Shown here: piece by piece, positions 45,190 to 58,089 of the stretch | Position numbering within the stretch: position 1 is the first letter of the stretch | How the letters are laid out: every line of letters starts with the position of its first letter | Source of the DNA: Megalonaias nervosa | Lineage: Eukaryota > Mollusca > Bivalvia > Unionida > Unionidae | Length of the DNA stretch: 64,000 nucleotides | Reading direction: 5' to 3' | Assembly (NCBI GenBank): GCA_016617855.1 | Contig: JAECUM010010956.1 | Location: 1-64,000, forward strand | Made by a program: the position numbers and the translations under genes | The notes under the pieces: model-generated | What the model was told of the DNA's origin: nothing | Seen by the model: only the letters and a program-made list of their open reading frames with translations | Databases searched by the model: none

Positions 45190-48100
45190 TTAACATGACA
45201 TCACTGGGCAGAAGAACTTCTGAGACGAAGTCAACAGCCAAGCAGAAGGGCTGCCAACAGCTCAACGGCTACATGTTTGTGACCAAGGTGAGCCACCTAG
45301 TTGGAGGAAATCGGCTGCGGTCAGGCCTGGAGAGGGTTGGGCTCTGCCAGGCATCAGCTGCCCCAGACACACCACATGAAAAATGACAATCACTACTCAT
45401 CCCATACCGGCTCGGTCGTCACCCAGGTCAACAAGGGTCGCACCTTCTGTCATGAACCAGGGCGGAGGTGGAAAGTATGCGACTGGTGCTCAGAGCAGCA
45501 AGATTCATGTCAGGAACAACATCACCATTGGCACCTGGAATGTAAGAACACTGAGAGCAGCAGGAAAGCTAGAGGAGCTTACATATGAAATGAACAGATA
45601 CCACTGGAACATCCTAGGTCTGTGAGGTAAGATGGAAGAATATTGGAGAAACAACTACTTTGGAAGGCCACAAACTGTACTTCAGTGTGGCAGAGAGGAC
45701 AAACATGAGCTGGGAGTTGGGTTCCTTGTCCACAAGGACAGCGCGAGTACTGTCATGGGCTGTCGGCCAGTCTCCAGCCGGCTCATCACCATCCGCCTCA
45801 GGGCAACTCCATTCAACATCACCATCATACAGGCATACGCCCCAACATCAGACTATGATGACGCAGATGTGGAAGACTTCTATGACCAGCTACAAGAAGT
45901 TGTGGATAAAACACCGAAGAAAGACATTCTGGTTGTGCAAGGCGATTGGAATGCCAAGATAGGCGAGGACACTTGCATGAACTGGAAAGGAACATGTGGG
46001 TATTGCTGCAATGCAGAGACCAATGAGAGAGGTCTGAGGCTCCTGGAATTCGCTAGTTAACAATGACCTTATGCTGGCAAACACCTTCGGCCAACAAAAA
46101 GTATCCAGAAGATGGACATGGCACAGTCCAAACGGAGACCATCACAGTCAGATCGACTACATCATGGTAAAGAGGCGCATACAGTCAAGTGTAAACATCG
46201 CCAAGACTCAAAGCTTTCCCGGAGCAGACATTGGAAGTGACCATGATCTGGTGATGATGACCTTCAGGCTACATCTAAAGAAGGTCAAGAAAGATAACCA
46301 AACAAGAATAAAGTCCGATCTCGAGAAACTGAAGGATCCAGAAATAGCAGAAGCCTTCCAAGCAAAGATTGGTGGGAAATTTGCACCGCTCACCATCCTC
46401 AACACTGACGATACAGACATGGACACGTTGATCACCACCTTTAATGCAGCAACAACTGAAACAGCCAGCGAGATCCTTGGTAGACATCGCCCAGTCAAGA
46501 AGCCCTGGGTCACAGCTGAGGTCCTGAACCTGTGTGACAAGAGGAGGGAGCTGAAGAAGAAGAAGAATGATACAGAAGGGGCAGAGCAGTATAAGGCAGT
46601 CAACTGGGAAGTCAAGAAAAGCATGAAAAAAGCAAAAGAGAACTGGATAGAAGAACAGTCCGAAGACATTGAGGGAAACTTGAAAAGGAACAACAGCAAG
46701 AAAGTGTACCAGCTGGTCAAAGATCTAACAAGCACAAAACAATGGCGAGTTACCTCCTTACAGGACAAAGCTGGAAACTGCCTCAAAGAAGAAAAAGACA
46801 TTCTGACAAGATGGACAGTACTGCGCAGAACTTTACAACCACCAACCCATAATAGATCCAGAGGTACTGAACGTCCCTCCAGCAACTAACAACGACAACC
46901 ACCCTATCCTACGGGATGAAGTAGAAGCAGCAGTGAGATCATTGAAAAAGAGGAAGTCGGCAGGAGTGGACAACATCCCAGCAGAACTGGGCCAAGCAGG
47001 GGGAGAAGCAATGATTAGCACCCTCACAAACATATGCAACAAGATCTGGCTAACAGGAGAATGGCCATCACCATGGACACAATCACTGATCATCACCCTC
47101 CCCAAGAAAGGCAATTTACAACAGTGTCAAAACCACCGTACAATCAGTCTTATAAGCCATCCAAGCAAAGTCATGTTGAGGATACTGCTAAACAGACTAA
47201 AGCCACAGGCTGAAAAGATCATTGCCGAGGAGCAGGCAGGTTTCAGAGCAGGGCGCAGCACAACAGAGCAGATCTTCAACCTCAGGATATTGTGTGAGAA
47301 GTATCTCCAACACCAGCAAGATCTGTACCACGTCTTTGTGGATTTCAAGAAGGCATTTGACAGGGTATGGCATGCAGCCTTGTGGGCGACCATGAGACTG
47401 TACAACATCAATGCCAACCTCATCACAGTAATAGAGCACCAGTATGACAAGGCCACCAGTGCAGTATACTTCAACGGCAGCATAGGGGACTGGTTCAGAA
47501 CGACAGTCGGATTCAGACAAGGCTGTCTCCTCTCTCCCACACTATTCAACATCTTTCTGGAGAGAATCATGGCTGACACGCTTGAAAAGCGTGAAGGGAC
47601 AATCAGCATCGGAGGCAGAACAATCACCAACTTAAGTTTTGCCAACAACATTGATGGACTAGCAGGAAATGAACAAGAAATAGCTAGCTTAGTAGAGAGC
47701 CTCGACAAAACCTCCGCAGTCTATGGCATGGAAATCAGTGCTGAGAAGACCAAACTGATGACCAACAACACCAAGGGCATCAGTACTGACATAAGGGTCC
47801 AAGGTATGAAGCTAGAAACAGTCCACAGCTTCAAGTATTTGGGGGGAATTGTAACAGATGAAGGATCAAAGCCTGAAGTACTCTCCAGGATTGCGCAGAC
47901 AGCAGCAGTGCTGACAAAACTAAAGCCCATCTGGAATGACAAGAACATCGCACTCAGTTCAAAGGTCAGACTGATGCACTCACTGGTTATCTCCATATTT
48001 CTCTACACCTGTGAATCATGGACCATCACAGCTGACTTAGAGAAAAGGATACAAGTCACAGAGATTAGATGCTTCCGAAAGATCCTCAGCGTCTCATACA

Positions 48101-48446
48101 AAGACCGTGTCACCAATGAAGAAATACGGCAAAGGATCAGACAAGTCATTGGGCCTCACGAAGACCTCCTGAGCACAGTAAAAAAATGTAAACTGCAATG
48201 GTATGGGCATGTCTCACGATCATCAGGACTTGCCAAGACAATCCTGCAAGGCACTGTACAAGGAAGAAGAAAGAGAGGCAGGCAGAGAAAGAGGTGGGAA
48301 GACAACATTCGAGAGTGGACAGGCTTGACATTGAGTGACTCAGTGAGAAAGACAGAAAATCGAGAGGAATGGAGGAAGCTGATTGTTCGGTCTTGTGTGG
48401 TGCCCCAATGGTCTACCAGACTACGGGCCTGATGATGATGATGAAT
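45190..48446 (+). mobile_element. RTE-type LINE, near full length, broken
   Basis: GC-richer than its surroundings. It carries a long endonuclease-reverse transcriptase and ends in GATGATGATGATG right after the stop codon, the short tandem 3' tail typical of RTE-clade elements, with almost no 3' UTR. The 5' boundary is not fixed by a target duplication. Lies in the ~20-kb last intron. Confidence 0.85.
45383..48432 (+). pseudogene. RTE ORF2 (EN-RT), four frame changes, FANN active site
   Basis: Endonuclease: ITIGTWNVRTLRAAGKLEEL (about 45525), CEVRW (about 45620), GVGFLVHKD (about 45717), IQAYAPTSD (about 45830), VVQGDWNAKIG (about 45932), IDYIMV (about 46155) and GSDHDLVM (about 46235). Reverse transcriptase in a 499-codon open stretch (46933-48432): KSAGVDNIPAEL, EEQAGFRAGRST, FVDFKKAFDRVWH (motif A), GFRQGCLLSPTLFNI (motif B), then LSFANNIDGLAG where FADD is expected (motif C). 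It continues KYLGGIVTDEG, KLQWYGHVSR and GRQRKRWED to TGA. The frame changes near 45620, 45690, 46060 and 46830. Loss of both motif C Asp residues alone would abolish polymerase activity. Confidence 0.9.
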
Positions 48447-49696
48447 TAAAAAAAATAAAGGAAAAAAGTTGTTTTTTGTCAATTTTATTATCACATCTTT
48501 TAATTGACTCGTATAAATTTGAGAATATTCTTAAAAAGATTACTGTTGAGTAAGATTAATTTCCATGTTTGCTATTTATAGCAACTGTATATGACCCATT
48601 TTCAAGAAAACAGACAGGGTTTCTTCATATTTGAACTTTGCCTAACAGATTCATCATATTGATAAGATAGTTAGCAGACCAGTCTATACTTTTAAAGAAA
48701 ATGGTGCTATATGTTAAGCGAAAAGCTTTATGGTTAAAGTTGTGGCTGTTATATGACTGAAAGTATTAGAGCAGATGGATCTTTTCAAACTTCAGAACAT
48801 GTCAGATCGGAAAAAAGACAAATCAACACCACGTTACAAACTTTTTAAGAAGAATGTGAGAATAATGTAATACAGCACACTGAGTGCATGATCATGCACA
48901 TTGTAAAGTTCCTATTGATGATCATTCATTGAAAGTTACACATCTAGACTAATTAAAGTGAGTGCTGAATATAAAGATTTTTTCGGTATATTTTATGTTT
49001 GATTCTAATGCATATGGATTTTGTTTTTTGTAACAAGAATTTTGACCAGTTGTGGAACCAGGTTAGTAGCTAAAATAAATGTATCTTTTTCATACATGCT
49101 GTAAATCTGGCATGTAATATATAGATTATGCTTTTTTTTGCCATTTATAATAGTAATAATTACACTTATACCTATGGGGTTCGGGTATGAGAGAGAGGAT
49201 TTCAGCCCATCATCTTGCTATTTTGTACCTACCTGCCTCTTTTTAGCTAAAGCTTTTGTCAGAGAGAGAAAAAAGTAATAGTAAATGGAAGTTAACAAAA
49301 TACATACTATACTTCTTAAGTTTCAAATATATATAATTCATATTTAAATACTCACACAATTTATGTCCATATTGACTCCATTAAAGTTTAATTGCAAGAA
49401 TGACCATTTAGCATGCTGTGCTGTTTTCTTTGCAAGTACAACCTTACCAGTTGGATCTGATCTGCCCAATATTGCCCTCAAACAGGTGTCAGCTGAATTG
49501 ACCTGGCCAGCCCTGTCGCATATTTAATGAGCATCTAAAAAATATTATCCTGTGGAAAATGGATATCATAATTAAAACTTCAAGGAATTGTTTACTGAGA
49601 TGAATTAATTAAGAATGGATTATACTATTTCTCTTGTTCATAAGTAAGATCACAATCATCAAGTAACTGAACAAATCAGATTACAATCTTCATGAA

Positions 49697-49735
<39 letters not shown>

Positions 49736-51680
49736 GTCAGGGCATATTTTATTTTGATGATGAAGTGCAACAAGAAAAATACCTTGGAATAATTTGTCAT
49801 TGTCATGGTTTTTCATTTTCTGACTTGCCTATTCTAAAACACATATATGTAATCAAATTTAAACAACGTACATGGATATTACTAGTGCATGCTTCTTTAG
49901 CACAATTACATCTGATGCATGTGAATTTAATACTGACAATCATGTAAATATTTAAAAATCTTTCTGTTGGGTCCTTAGACTCCTTTATTTTTTTGTACAT
50001 GATCTCATCCCTAAAAATGATAAAAGAAAATTTTTCACATTAGTTTTCGTACCTTGGGAAAAAAAATTAATTTTTTTAAAATAAAAAATATTACATGACA
50101 TACAATGAAGCGATTGGAATGAAATATAATCCATGTACAAGTCATTTCAAAGTATAAGATGAAGTCCAGACTACCTGTCAAAAAGTTTCAACTTACAGGC
50201 TGGCAAATATGTATACAGTAGTTAGTCCTGTGTGCCAGTTGTGCCACTCTTACATTGATATGGTAACCAGATTGAATCAACACTCATCAGTTAAGAATCA
50301 ATCTTACCTAGAGGTTCTGAAGATTGTTTTTCAGCCAGTAGATCATCAGTCCCTTTGCATGACTCTTGTGTCATTTATAGTTGTTGTGCTTTTATTTTTA
50401 TTCATGGTACATTCAGTCTTGTCTTGTTCATTTTAGGCATTTGCCATTTTAGTAAATTACACGTTTAATTAGACGAGTGATGAAATTTATAGTTCTCACC
50501 TTGTAGCACTCTTGAAAATAGAAAAATCTTACTTATTTTCAAGCCTATTTAATGCTAATCAGAAAGCATTTCTGGCACCATAATTAAAAAAAAAAGATGA
50601 TAGCTGAAATGTAGACATGAAAATAAAAAAATACTCAAGTAAAAGAAATTCTGAGTTCATTTCATGTGCAGGTGAAGTGCTGATGAAATGTAGTTGTAAT
50701 ACAATTTTCCATTACATTTACCTGTGTATATTACACCTAGCAGTCTGAATTAGTCACAGCTTGGTGTTGTCATGCATGAGCAGATTTGATGTGCTTAATC
50801 CCTCACTGTTATTTACAGTTTATGGTTCATGAGAATGTGAAGATCATATATCCAGCTTACTGTTTGCACATGTTTGGAACAAAAAGAAATAAGTTATTAA
50901 CTCAGGGCAAATCCCAACGGTACAATTTTTTGTGATTGTATGGGGAAATGTTTTTATAATGGTTATAAGCTCAGGCTTTCTGTTGAATCCCCAAAATTAT
51001 TTCTATTTGTAACTATCTGAGAAGGATTCTCAAAATTAATGTGGTTTAAACTAAATGTTCTTACACAGCAAACTATCTTTGATAAAAAAATTTCATGATC
51101 AGTCAGTTACATAAATTATATACCAGGTATTTATATCAGGAGCATATTATTCATGCACACACACATACACACATATGTGCCTGGGGAATGATTCAGGCAG
51201 AATAGTCGCTTCATGATTATTTTGCCCAAATATGTAGAGAAAGTAATGGTGACTACCTTTTCTTGAGCCCACCCCACTTCGACCATTGAAAGCTTTTGTG
51301 GTGAAAATAGAGTATCAGCTTGTGACCCTTTGTGTCCAACAAGCGATGTAAAGTAGTTTAAACCTTTGAGTTTCATGCTGTTTTATTAGCATTTGTGTCA
51401 GTTAATGATTGTTTACAATTCAACCTATGAGATTAATGCCAGAAATTCTTTCATGATGTTTGAAGTAGGGAAAGTCAATGCATTAGTAAGCAAAGAGTAC
51501 ATAGGTACTCAATGGAGGTATATCAGCTGATTCCAATTTTAGGTGAACAACTTTACCTTATATTTCATCCTTTAAACATTAGTAGAGAATTTTTACATCA
51601 ATATTTATCATCCATTTTTTGATAGTAATCCATTTTTGAGGTTCAAATCATTATTAGGATCATACTTAGCTCAGCTGTTG
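48447..51680 (+). other. Intron with (CT)n, no gene recognised
   Basis: Long AT-rich intron. (CT)n/(TC)n at about 49699-49732. A short (CA)n lies near 51155-51175. No coding or RNA gene seen. Confidence 0.55.
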
Positions 51681-52110
51681 TCTGGCTGATGTCAGCTGTT
51701 GTCTGGCTGATGTTCATTGTTCTGTCTGCCATGGTGAACATTTTGAAACTCTTGTTATTGCTATGGTACTCGTAGATGGATGGTCATATAGACATGGGTT
51801 TTCACCAAAGACTTTATGATGTCTTGTTGGTCCTAAAGAAAATGGTACTGATCTGCCATCTAGTATGGACACCATGGCAGCAATCTTGAAAATCTTATTT
51901 TTGCCACTACTTTGGAATGGAAGGCCCTATTCACATGACATTTTCACTTAACGACTTCTAAAATCTAGCTGGCCCCTGGCAAAAATAGTACCAATCTTAC
52001 ATACAATATGGTTGACACCTTGGCTAGTTTGAATTTCTTGTTAATGCAGAAAATTATTAGATAATTTCAGCACTCAACAGTTTTAACAAAGGTCTGGTCT
52101 TTAACTCTGA
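51675..52110 (+). repeat. ~150-bp repeat family with 3' tail
   Basis: Three to four diverged units (CTTGAAAATCTTATTTTTGC, ATGGTCATATAGACATGGGT, CATCTAGTATGGACACCATG) ending in CAGCACTCAACAGTTTTAAC then AAAGGTCTGGTCTT, the family's uninterrupted 3' tail. A 22-bp direct duplication (CAGCTGTTGTCTGGCTGATG plus GT) opens it. Confidence 0.7.
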
Positions 52111-52434
52111 AATAAATCAAAATTCAGCTGCTAAAGTAACAGTTGAAGGGATTTTTGTTCAGTTATTTTCTCAATGGCTTAGTAAAATAGCTGTTTATAG
52201 TGAATGTTATGAACATTATACATTTTTATGTCTTGCATGCTTCTCATTATTTTCCCAGCACTTGGCACTATTATGACCAGGGAGAGATGCCACTTTACCA
52301 TAAAATACGACTCCAGCATAGAACATGGATTGCACACAATAAATTTTAACTGCTAAAGCAAGGCTGATGATATATGAATGTGTATTTGTGGGAAGTTTTT
52401 ATTAAAACCATATTTTATCACTTGTAGTTTTTGG

Positions 52435-52790
52435 AGGACAAAGAGGGTGTTCTTGATTGTCTGGTCTTATTTAGCAGTTACAGAGAGGGTGTTCATGATT
52501 CTGTCCTTATTTTGCAGTTACATTGAATATGTTCATGATTGAAAAGCCTTATTTAGCAGTTACAAAAAGGGTATTCATGATTCTGCACTTATTTGGCAAT
52601 TACATTGAGGGTATCGTGATTTCCAGGCCATATGTAGCAGTTACACAAAGAGGGTATTTGTGATTGTATAGCCTTATTTAGCAGCGAAAAAGAGGGTATT
52701 CATGATGATCTAGCCTTATTTAGAAGTAACGAAGAAAGTATTCATGATTGTCTGACCTTGTGTAGCAGTTATAAAAACATAGGTTTCATA
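52435..52790 (+). repeat. ~50-60-bp tandem repeat
   Basis: Seven diverged units of the type GAGGGTRTTCATGATTGTCT ... CCTTATTTAGCAGTTAC. Period about 50-60 bp. Located in the last intron, ~2 kb upstream of the terminal exon. Confidence 0.8.
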
Positions 52791-54741
52791 ATAGTAACAA
52801 ATTGCTTTACAGGTTTTTTTTTAAGTCAGATAACATCCATTATAGTGCAGATGCAGAACCTTTTTTCACACACAATAATAATGACATATACTGAATAAAA
52901 CAGACAACTTGTTTCCAGTAATATTCTAGATTCAGTTTAAGAATTACACAATCTTTTACAGTTCATTTGTAAGAAGCATTTATATTAAAATAGTATCCCG
53001 TGATATTGAAAATGGGAACTGTTTGTTCATAACACAGAAAAGAACTATTTATGTATTAAATTAAATGCACTTTTCTAGTGTACTTTGACAGTATTTTTAT
53101 ACAGTGGTTAAAATATTGGACTGTTTGTTATTTAAGATTTGTTGAAATTTTATGAGTGATTTATAATTACATGTATAACAATTGAACTTCTTATTTTTGA
53201 GGATTCATGTAAGCTTGAAAATTGATTATACACTACAGTCATTCATGAGGGTCCAAACTTTATGATTTCAAGCTTTATGACTTTCTTCAACCTGTCCAAT
53301 ATGAAATTTATGACTCATAATGAGTACTGTGAAAAATAATTAGTTCAGTTGAATGTGGAGTTAGTTTGTGTGCCATACTTATTTATCCAGATACAAAATG
53401 GCTAGAAAAAAAGTAAAAATTCATTTGCAACCATGGCAGATTTCAAATCATGAAGTAAAACCATGATAGGGAGGGATATTTTAGGGGGCTAAGGGATTTG
53501 AAACAAAAATGTATTTGTTAAATAATTGAACATTTTCCCATTGAATATTGGGTCCTGCAAAATTATTTGTTTTTAAAGTCTTTAATTTGAAAGTCCTTAT
53601 AATTAATACATTCTGAACAATTGAGTTGATTCAGATTTAAAATATCTCAGCTTTTACGTTTGTAATAAATAGAAACTGATTAAAATTTTGCATTTTTTTC
53701 TGCATGATCCATTGAGCATGAAAGTTCCCACCTGGTATGTCTTCCAAACATAGCATGCAATTCTTGGGTCACATGGGATTATTATTTATCAGTTTTACAT
53801 GTAAATATATCTTTGCATAATAATGCAGTTATTGCTAAATAATCAACCATTCTGCCATTGTTGCTTTGACTGAACCCAATTCTCAAGTGGCTTGCCTCAT
53901 TTTTGCACAAGAGTTCTTGCAAATTTAAAGCATGACTTTTAATTCCATCGAGTATGTGAATAAAACTTTGCCAGAAATCACAATTTGGTCTTTACTTACT
54001 GATACTTTAAATTTGTAATTTAAGACAATATATTGATATTGATATTGATAAAGTACACATCATTGAGTAATTTTCAGTTCAGATGGCCCATAAATAACAA
54101 AGTATATAGATAATACCCCCACCCCCAAAAATCTAAAGAATATTTAGCATGAAGCAACTTATTCAATTTTGTTAGGAACATCCACAGTTCATAAACAGCT
54201 GTAAGGAAGTTATTGAAATTTATGACGTATAATTTGCTTGTACATGAATTTTGAAAACACTTTTAAATATTGATGCTGATATACATGATTTAAATAAATT
54301 TTAACCCGATTAAAGAAATGATACAAGTCATATTGGTTCGTTAGGTATAAACAAAATTTAAAAAGAATAATATCTGCTCATATTTTGTAACTTACAATGT
54401 TTTAAAATAGTGAAAATCAGTTGTGTGTGATAAATCGATATGTGTACATTTAATTCATAATCCAGATTTTAAGTAATAATTTCCACTAATAAGTTTTATT
54501 GTAATTATTGAAGAGGATTGGTAGGTATAACATTAGTAATTCAATATTTCAAGAAAAAACATTGGATCGATAGTAATAAATTAAATATATACTAAATGGT
54601 ACTAAAAATGGAATAGGTCGGGGTTTTTTTACGGTGAAAATATAAGCAAACAAAAAGAAAAAGAGAAAGGTAATAAAATTTCTGAAGCAATGCCACCTGG
54701 GGATAGAGTTTCAAAGGAGTTTTTACTTTTTCCTTTGTCAG
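52791..54741 (+). other. Intron end, no gene recognised
   Basis: Very AT-rich. Ends with a pyrimidine tract (TTTTTACTTTTTCCTTTGTCAG) forming the acceptor of the terminal exon. Confidence 0.55.
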
Positions 54742-54915
54742 AAGAGGCCCAGTCTTGGCACAAAAGTTGGTGACAGTGATGGCCGAAAACCGCCAGGATC
54801 ATCAGAATTACACTATGCAGATCTAGAATTATCCAAAGAACCAAGGCCGACTCCACGGAAGTCGAAAGCCAGTGATCCACCTGTTGAATATACAGAAATT
54901 CGCTTCAATAATTAG
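54742..54915 (+). CDS. Terminal exon of the Ig receptor, two ITIMs
   Basis: After TTTTTCCTTTGTCAG the frame is open for 57 codons to TAG at 54913-54915, phase 0 in, agreeing with the exon at 34435. It encodes a hydrophilic tail with two tyrosine motifs that fit the ITIM consensus (I/V/L/S)xYxx(I/V/L): LHYADL (residues 23-28 of the exon) and VEYTEI (residues 48-53), 24 residues apart between Tyr, with a basic-Pro linker (PRPTPRKSK). ITIMs, when phosphorylated by Src-family kinases, recruit SH2 phosphatases SHP-1/2. The pair resembles the LHYASL and TEYSEI motifs of Siglecs. Ends in EIRFNN. Whether more exons lie in the 20-kb intron is unknown. Confidence 0.85.
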   Translation, partial: KRPSLGTKVGDSDGRKPPGSSELHYADLELSKEPRPTPRKSKASDPPVEYTEIRFNN

Positions 54916-55450
54916 TGAACATTGAGGAAAAGTTGGCAGATGTTATACATGTATATATTGTTTAAAAAAAGGAACAACTACAGATTTAATGTATTTTTCT
55001 AAAAGTGTTTAATATTATACCATTTTAATTGAATTATAGTAATCAAGTCAGGTCATCCAATAATACAATAATTTCTGTATTTACTAAGAAAAATTGTTAA
55101 AGTTGTATTTGGAAGACTGAGAAATATTATTGAAATAATTGTCTTTTGATTAGTCTTTCATTGCAGGTTGAACTCTTTTTGTGCATTGGCAAAGTGCAGC
55201 CTATGTATATTTTGTTGACATTCTTTTACATAGTTATGTTAGACGGATAAAGTTCCATGATTTATCATTTTTAATAGTACATATTGATTCTTAATCTGCC
55301 ATAAAACTGGTTGCCCAGATTAGTCTTGCCTTTATGAATGTGAGTCTGTTTTTACTGTTGCTGAGCCTCTATAAATACCAGTCTGTTTTTACTGTTGTTG
55401 AGCCTTTATAAATACCAGTCTGTTTTTACTGTTGTTGAAAGAACAATAAA
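54916..55450 (+). other. 3' UTR of the Ig receptor with AATAAA candidates
   Basis: AT-rich non-coding sequence follows the stop. The first AATAAA is at 55445-55450; others are at 55481-55486 and 55511-55516. A three-fold 37-bp repeat (GTCTGTTTTTACTGTTGYTG) lies at 55344-55440 just before the first signal. Transcript end is not proven. Confidence 0.45.
55344..55440 (+). repeat. 37-bp tandem repeat, three units
   Basis: GTCTGTTTTTACTGTTG recurs at 55344, 55381 and 55418, exactly 37 bp apart, with GAGCCTYTATAAATACCA between. Confidence 0.9.
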
Positions 55451-55519
55451 TAATGTAAAAATTTGACAACTAGTCAAACAAATAAATCAAAACCTATCTT
55501 TTCTGCCATGAATAAAGTT

Positions 55520-55980
55520 TGCCTAGTAGATTTCAAGATTGGTAGAACTTCTTGGAGAAACAGAAGGACCTGAATTACAGTATGACAAACAACCACACTA
55601 AGACTTGCCCACTTTCACAGTAGTAGAGATTTATGGAACCTAAACATCATTGTTTCCATGTGTCATCCTCTCAAGTATATGGTGAGTGTAGATATTTTCA
55701 GAGTTGGAATTATCAGATGACAAGACATAAATAACTTTTTCTTTTATTGCCTAGTCAAAGTTATGATTATTTAAGTTTTGTGTTCATTGTTTTTGGCAAG
55801 CCATATGCAGTATTGGTGCATCCAGGCATGGTTGGCAGACAGGATACCCAATTCACAGTACCCTTGTTTTGTCAAGTCAGTACTCATATGCACAATATTG
55901 ATATGCCTGCCATAAGGCATAGTGTATGACATTGCCAATCCATCCATTTCTTAACTCCAGTTATCTGCAGTCTACAACAA
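55520..55980. other. Intergenic, no gene recognised
   Basis: AT-rich; a 60-codon open stretch at 55747-55929 has no supporting features. Confidence 0.45.
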
Positions 55981-56430
55981 CCAGACTTTGTGGCTAGCTT
56001 GCGCTTGGGGTAAGGAAGAAGCCTTGCAATTTAAGGGGTCAAGGTTCATGGTGACGTAAAGGAGAGAACAAAAATTGTTTCCACACAATGACATTAGTTC
56101 TGCATCACAAACCAAATTAAGCACTCTGGATGGTTTTCACTTGTGGTACAGAAGACTGTCAATTTTGGAGTTGTAGGGCAAAGTCATTGTGACTAAAGAA
56201 GATATATGGCTTCAGCACAGTGACATTAGTTCTTATTCACAAACATGGATAAGACCTTTTGAATGGCTTGCAGTTTGTGCAGACATGAAAGCTATTGATT
56301 TGAGGGTCTTTAAAGAACAAAAAATTTCAGTTCTGGACAATGTACATTCACTGAAGTTTTGTGAATGACTTGCAGGTTGTTTAAGGAAAATCCCTGTTGA
56401 TTTTGTGCTTAAAAGGCCAAAGGTCAAGGT
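55981..56430 (+). repeat. Second ~150-bp repeat family (AAGGTCAAGGT type)
   Basis: Units contain GGGGTCAAGGTTCATGGTGA, TTTCCACACAATGACATTAG and TTCTGCATCACAAACCAAAT, repeating about every 150 bp and ending AAAAGGCCAAAGGTCAAGGT. This is, from memory, a degenerate tandem family common in bivalve DNA, distinct from the CTTGAAAATCTTG family. Further decayed pieces lie at 57280-57520 and 58090-58220. Confidence 0.6.
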
Positions 56431-58089
56431 TTGAACTTAAATGAATACCACATTTTTGCATTTGAATATTCATTCAGTACATTAGAAAAGGATTTGAATA
56501 TTCATTGATGTTAAATGAGATATAAAATCCATCCTCTTTTCTCATTTCTGTTTTGGTATTTATTGACAACCACCATTCCCAGCCAAGCCACACTTAAGAC
56601 GCCATGAACTAAGTCATCTACATCTAGTTAAAGGACATTATGTGGGTCTTGAGTAAACATTTTAAGGATTGTGAAGAAAAATTAAATGAATATAGGTGTT
56701 GTTGTTCTTATTTATCATCAGACTCAGTTCAAACATAAACATTCTCTTGTTGCTGAAGATAGATACTAAAGGGCAGAAACTCAGTTACCTGTTCAGTTAA
56801 ATGCAAGAATTATCTCTAATATTTCTTTGGAAAGTGATTTGTTCACAATCAAAATGACAGATGGACTTGTGACGAAATTAATTTAATTAAATTTTAATTG
56901 CATGTATGACTGACATATTCAACTGAAATCAGCTGAAATCAGACTTTGAGATTTTCTGCTAAACCATAAGAAACTCATATTTAGACTTAAGAAATAATTG
57001 TTTTAACTAAAACCCATAAAAGGACACCTACCTAATCTTATACTTATGGTATACATTGCAAAAGGTATTGTTATTTCTTGTAAATTATTCAATTCAGCAT
57101 TGCATAACTTGATTTCACATTGTTTCTATACAAGATGTTGTAAAACAACCAAATATTTGAATAGCATTTTTTGATTTGAATATTCACAAGAAAGTATTCA
57201 TATTCAAATGTTCAGATATTGTTTCAGCTCTAGTCATGGTTGCTCTGGCCAAAAAAAGAAAAATATATTGTCTACAGGAACTTTAGTTGAAGACCACGCA
57301 TCTTGATTAAACTTTGTTGATTGCTTGCTTTTATGGTATTGAAGAAACCCTTATGAATACAGTTAAGGTCAAATTAATTGTGGCTCAAAGAAACATGGAT
57401 TTTTCAGAACGACATTTTTTTTAATAGAAAGATTCATAACCAAATTTAGTGCATGACTTGCACTAAGGATAGTAAAGAAATATTAATTTGGGGTCAGTGG
57501 TCACCACCATAGTAAGTCTAAAAAGGAATGGTGGGTATAAATAATAAGTTCAGTTCAAGACAATATATCTTAGCCAAAGGTCCAGGTCATTGAGACCATT
57601 GGTCAGTGATCTCCATGTCCTACTAGGGCCTACATGGAGGACAATTAAACATGGGGGTGGATGTATAGTGTGTAATACATGGTGCTCATCTATGCATTTA
57701 ATTTTTCTGTAATGAGTAAAATCAGGCCTAATGACATTGATTGTAATTTGATGTGATTTGTTAATAATTCTGGCTTGTACACATGTATTAAGGTTTAATA
57801 ATCCCATTCTGTGGCTTTATTATACATGTAGTAAGGGTTATGACCCTCCAGTGAGATGTGGAATACTTTTAATAATGACTTCTTTGTCATTCTCTTCCTC
57901 TATCCAACTATAAAATCCACCTACACTTGGCAGTAAGCACATCTCAAGAGTTGTCCTTCAAGTTGTAAAACTATTAGTCAAAAAATTTGCCTTTCACTGC
58001 TTCATTTTCTCACATTTCTTTTATGTGTGAAACCATGTTTTGCAGTGAAGAACACTTTTGCCCGTTTTTGTATGCGTGCTATAAGGTGG
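56431..58089. other. Intergenic, mostly unassigned
   Basis: AT-rich. A decayed copy of the AAGGTCAAGGT-type repeat lies at 57280-57520 (TTTTTCAGAACGACATT, AACCAAATTTAGTGCATGAC). No gene recognised. Confidence 0.5.

Noticed and set aside
46208..46885. 225-codon minus-strand ORF
   Set aside because: Antisense of the RTE ORF2, which has clear endonuclease/RT motifs on the plus strand.
47127..47708. 193-codon minus-strand ORF
   Set aside because: Antisense of the RTE reverse transcriptase domain.
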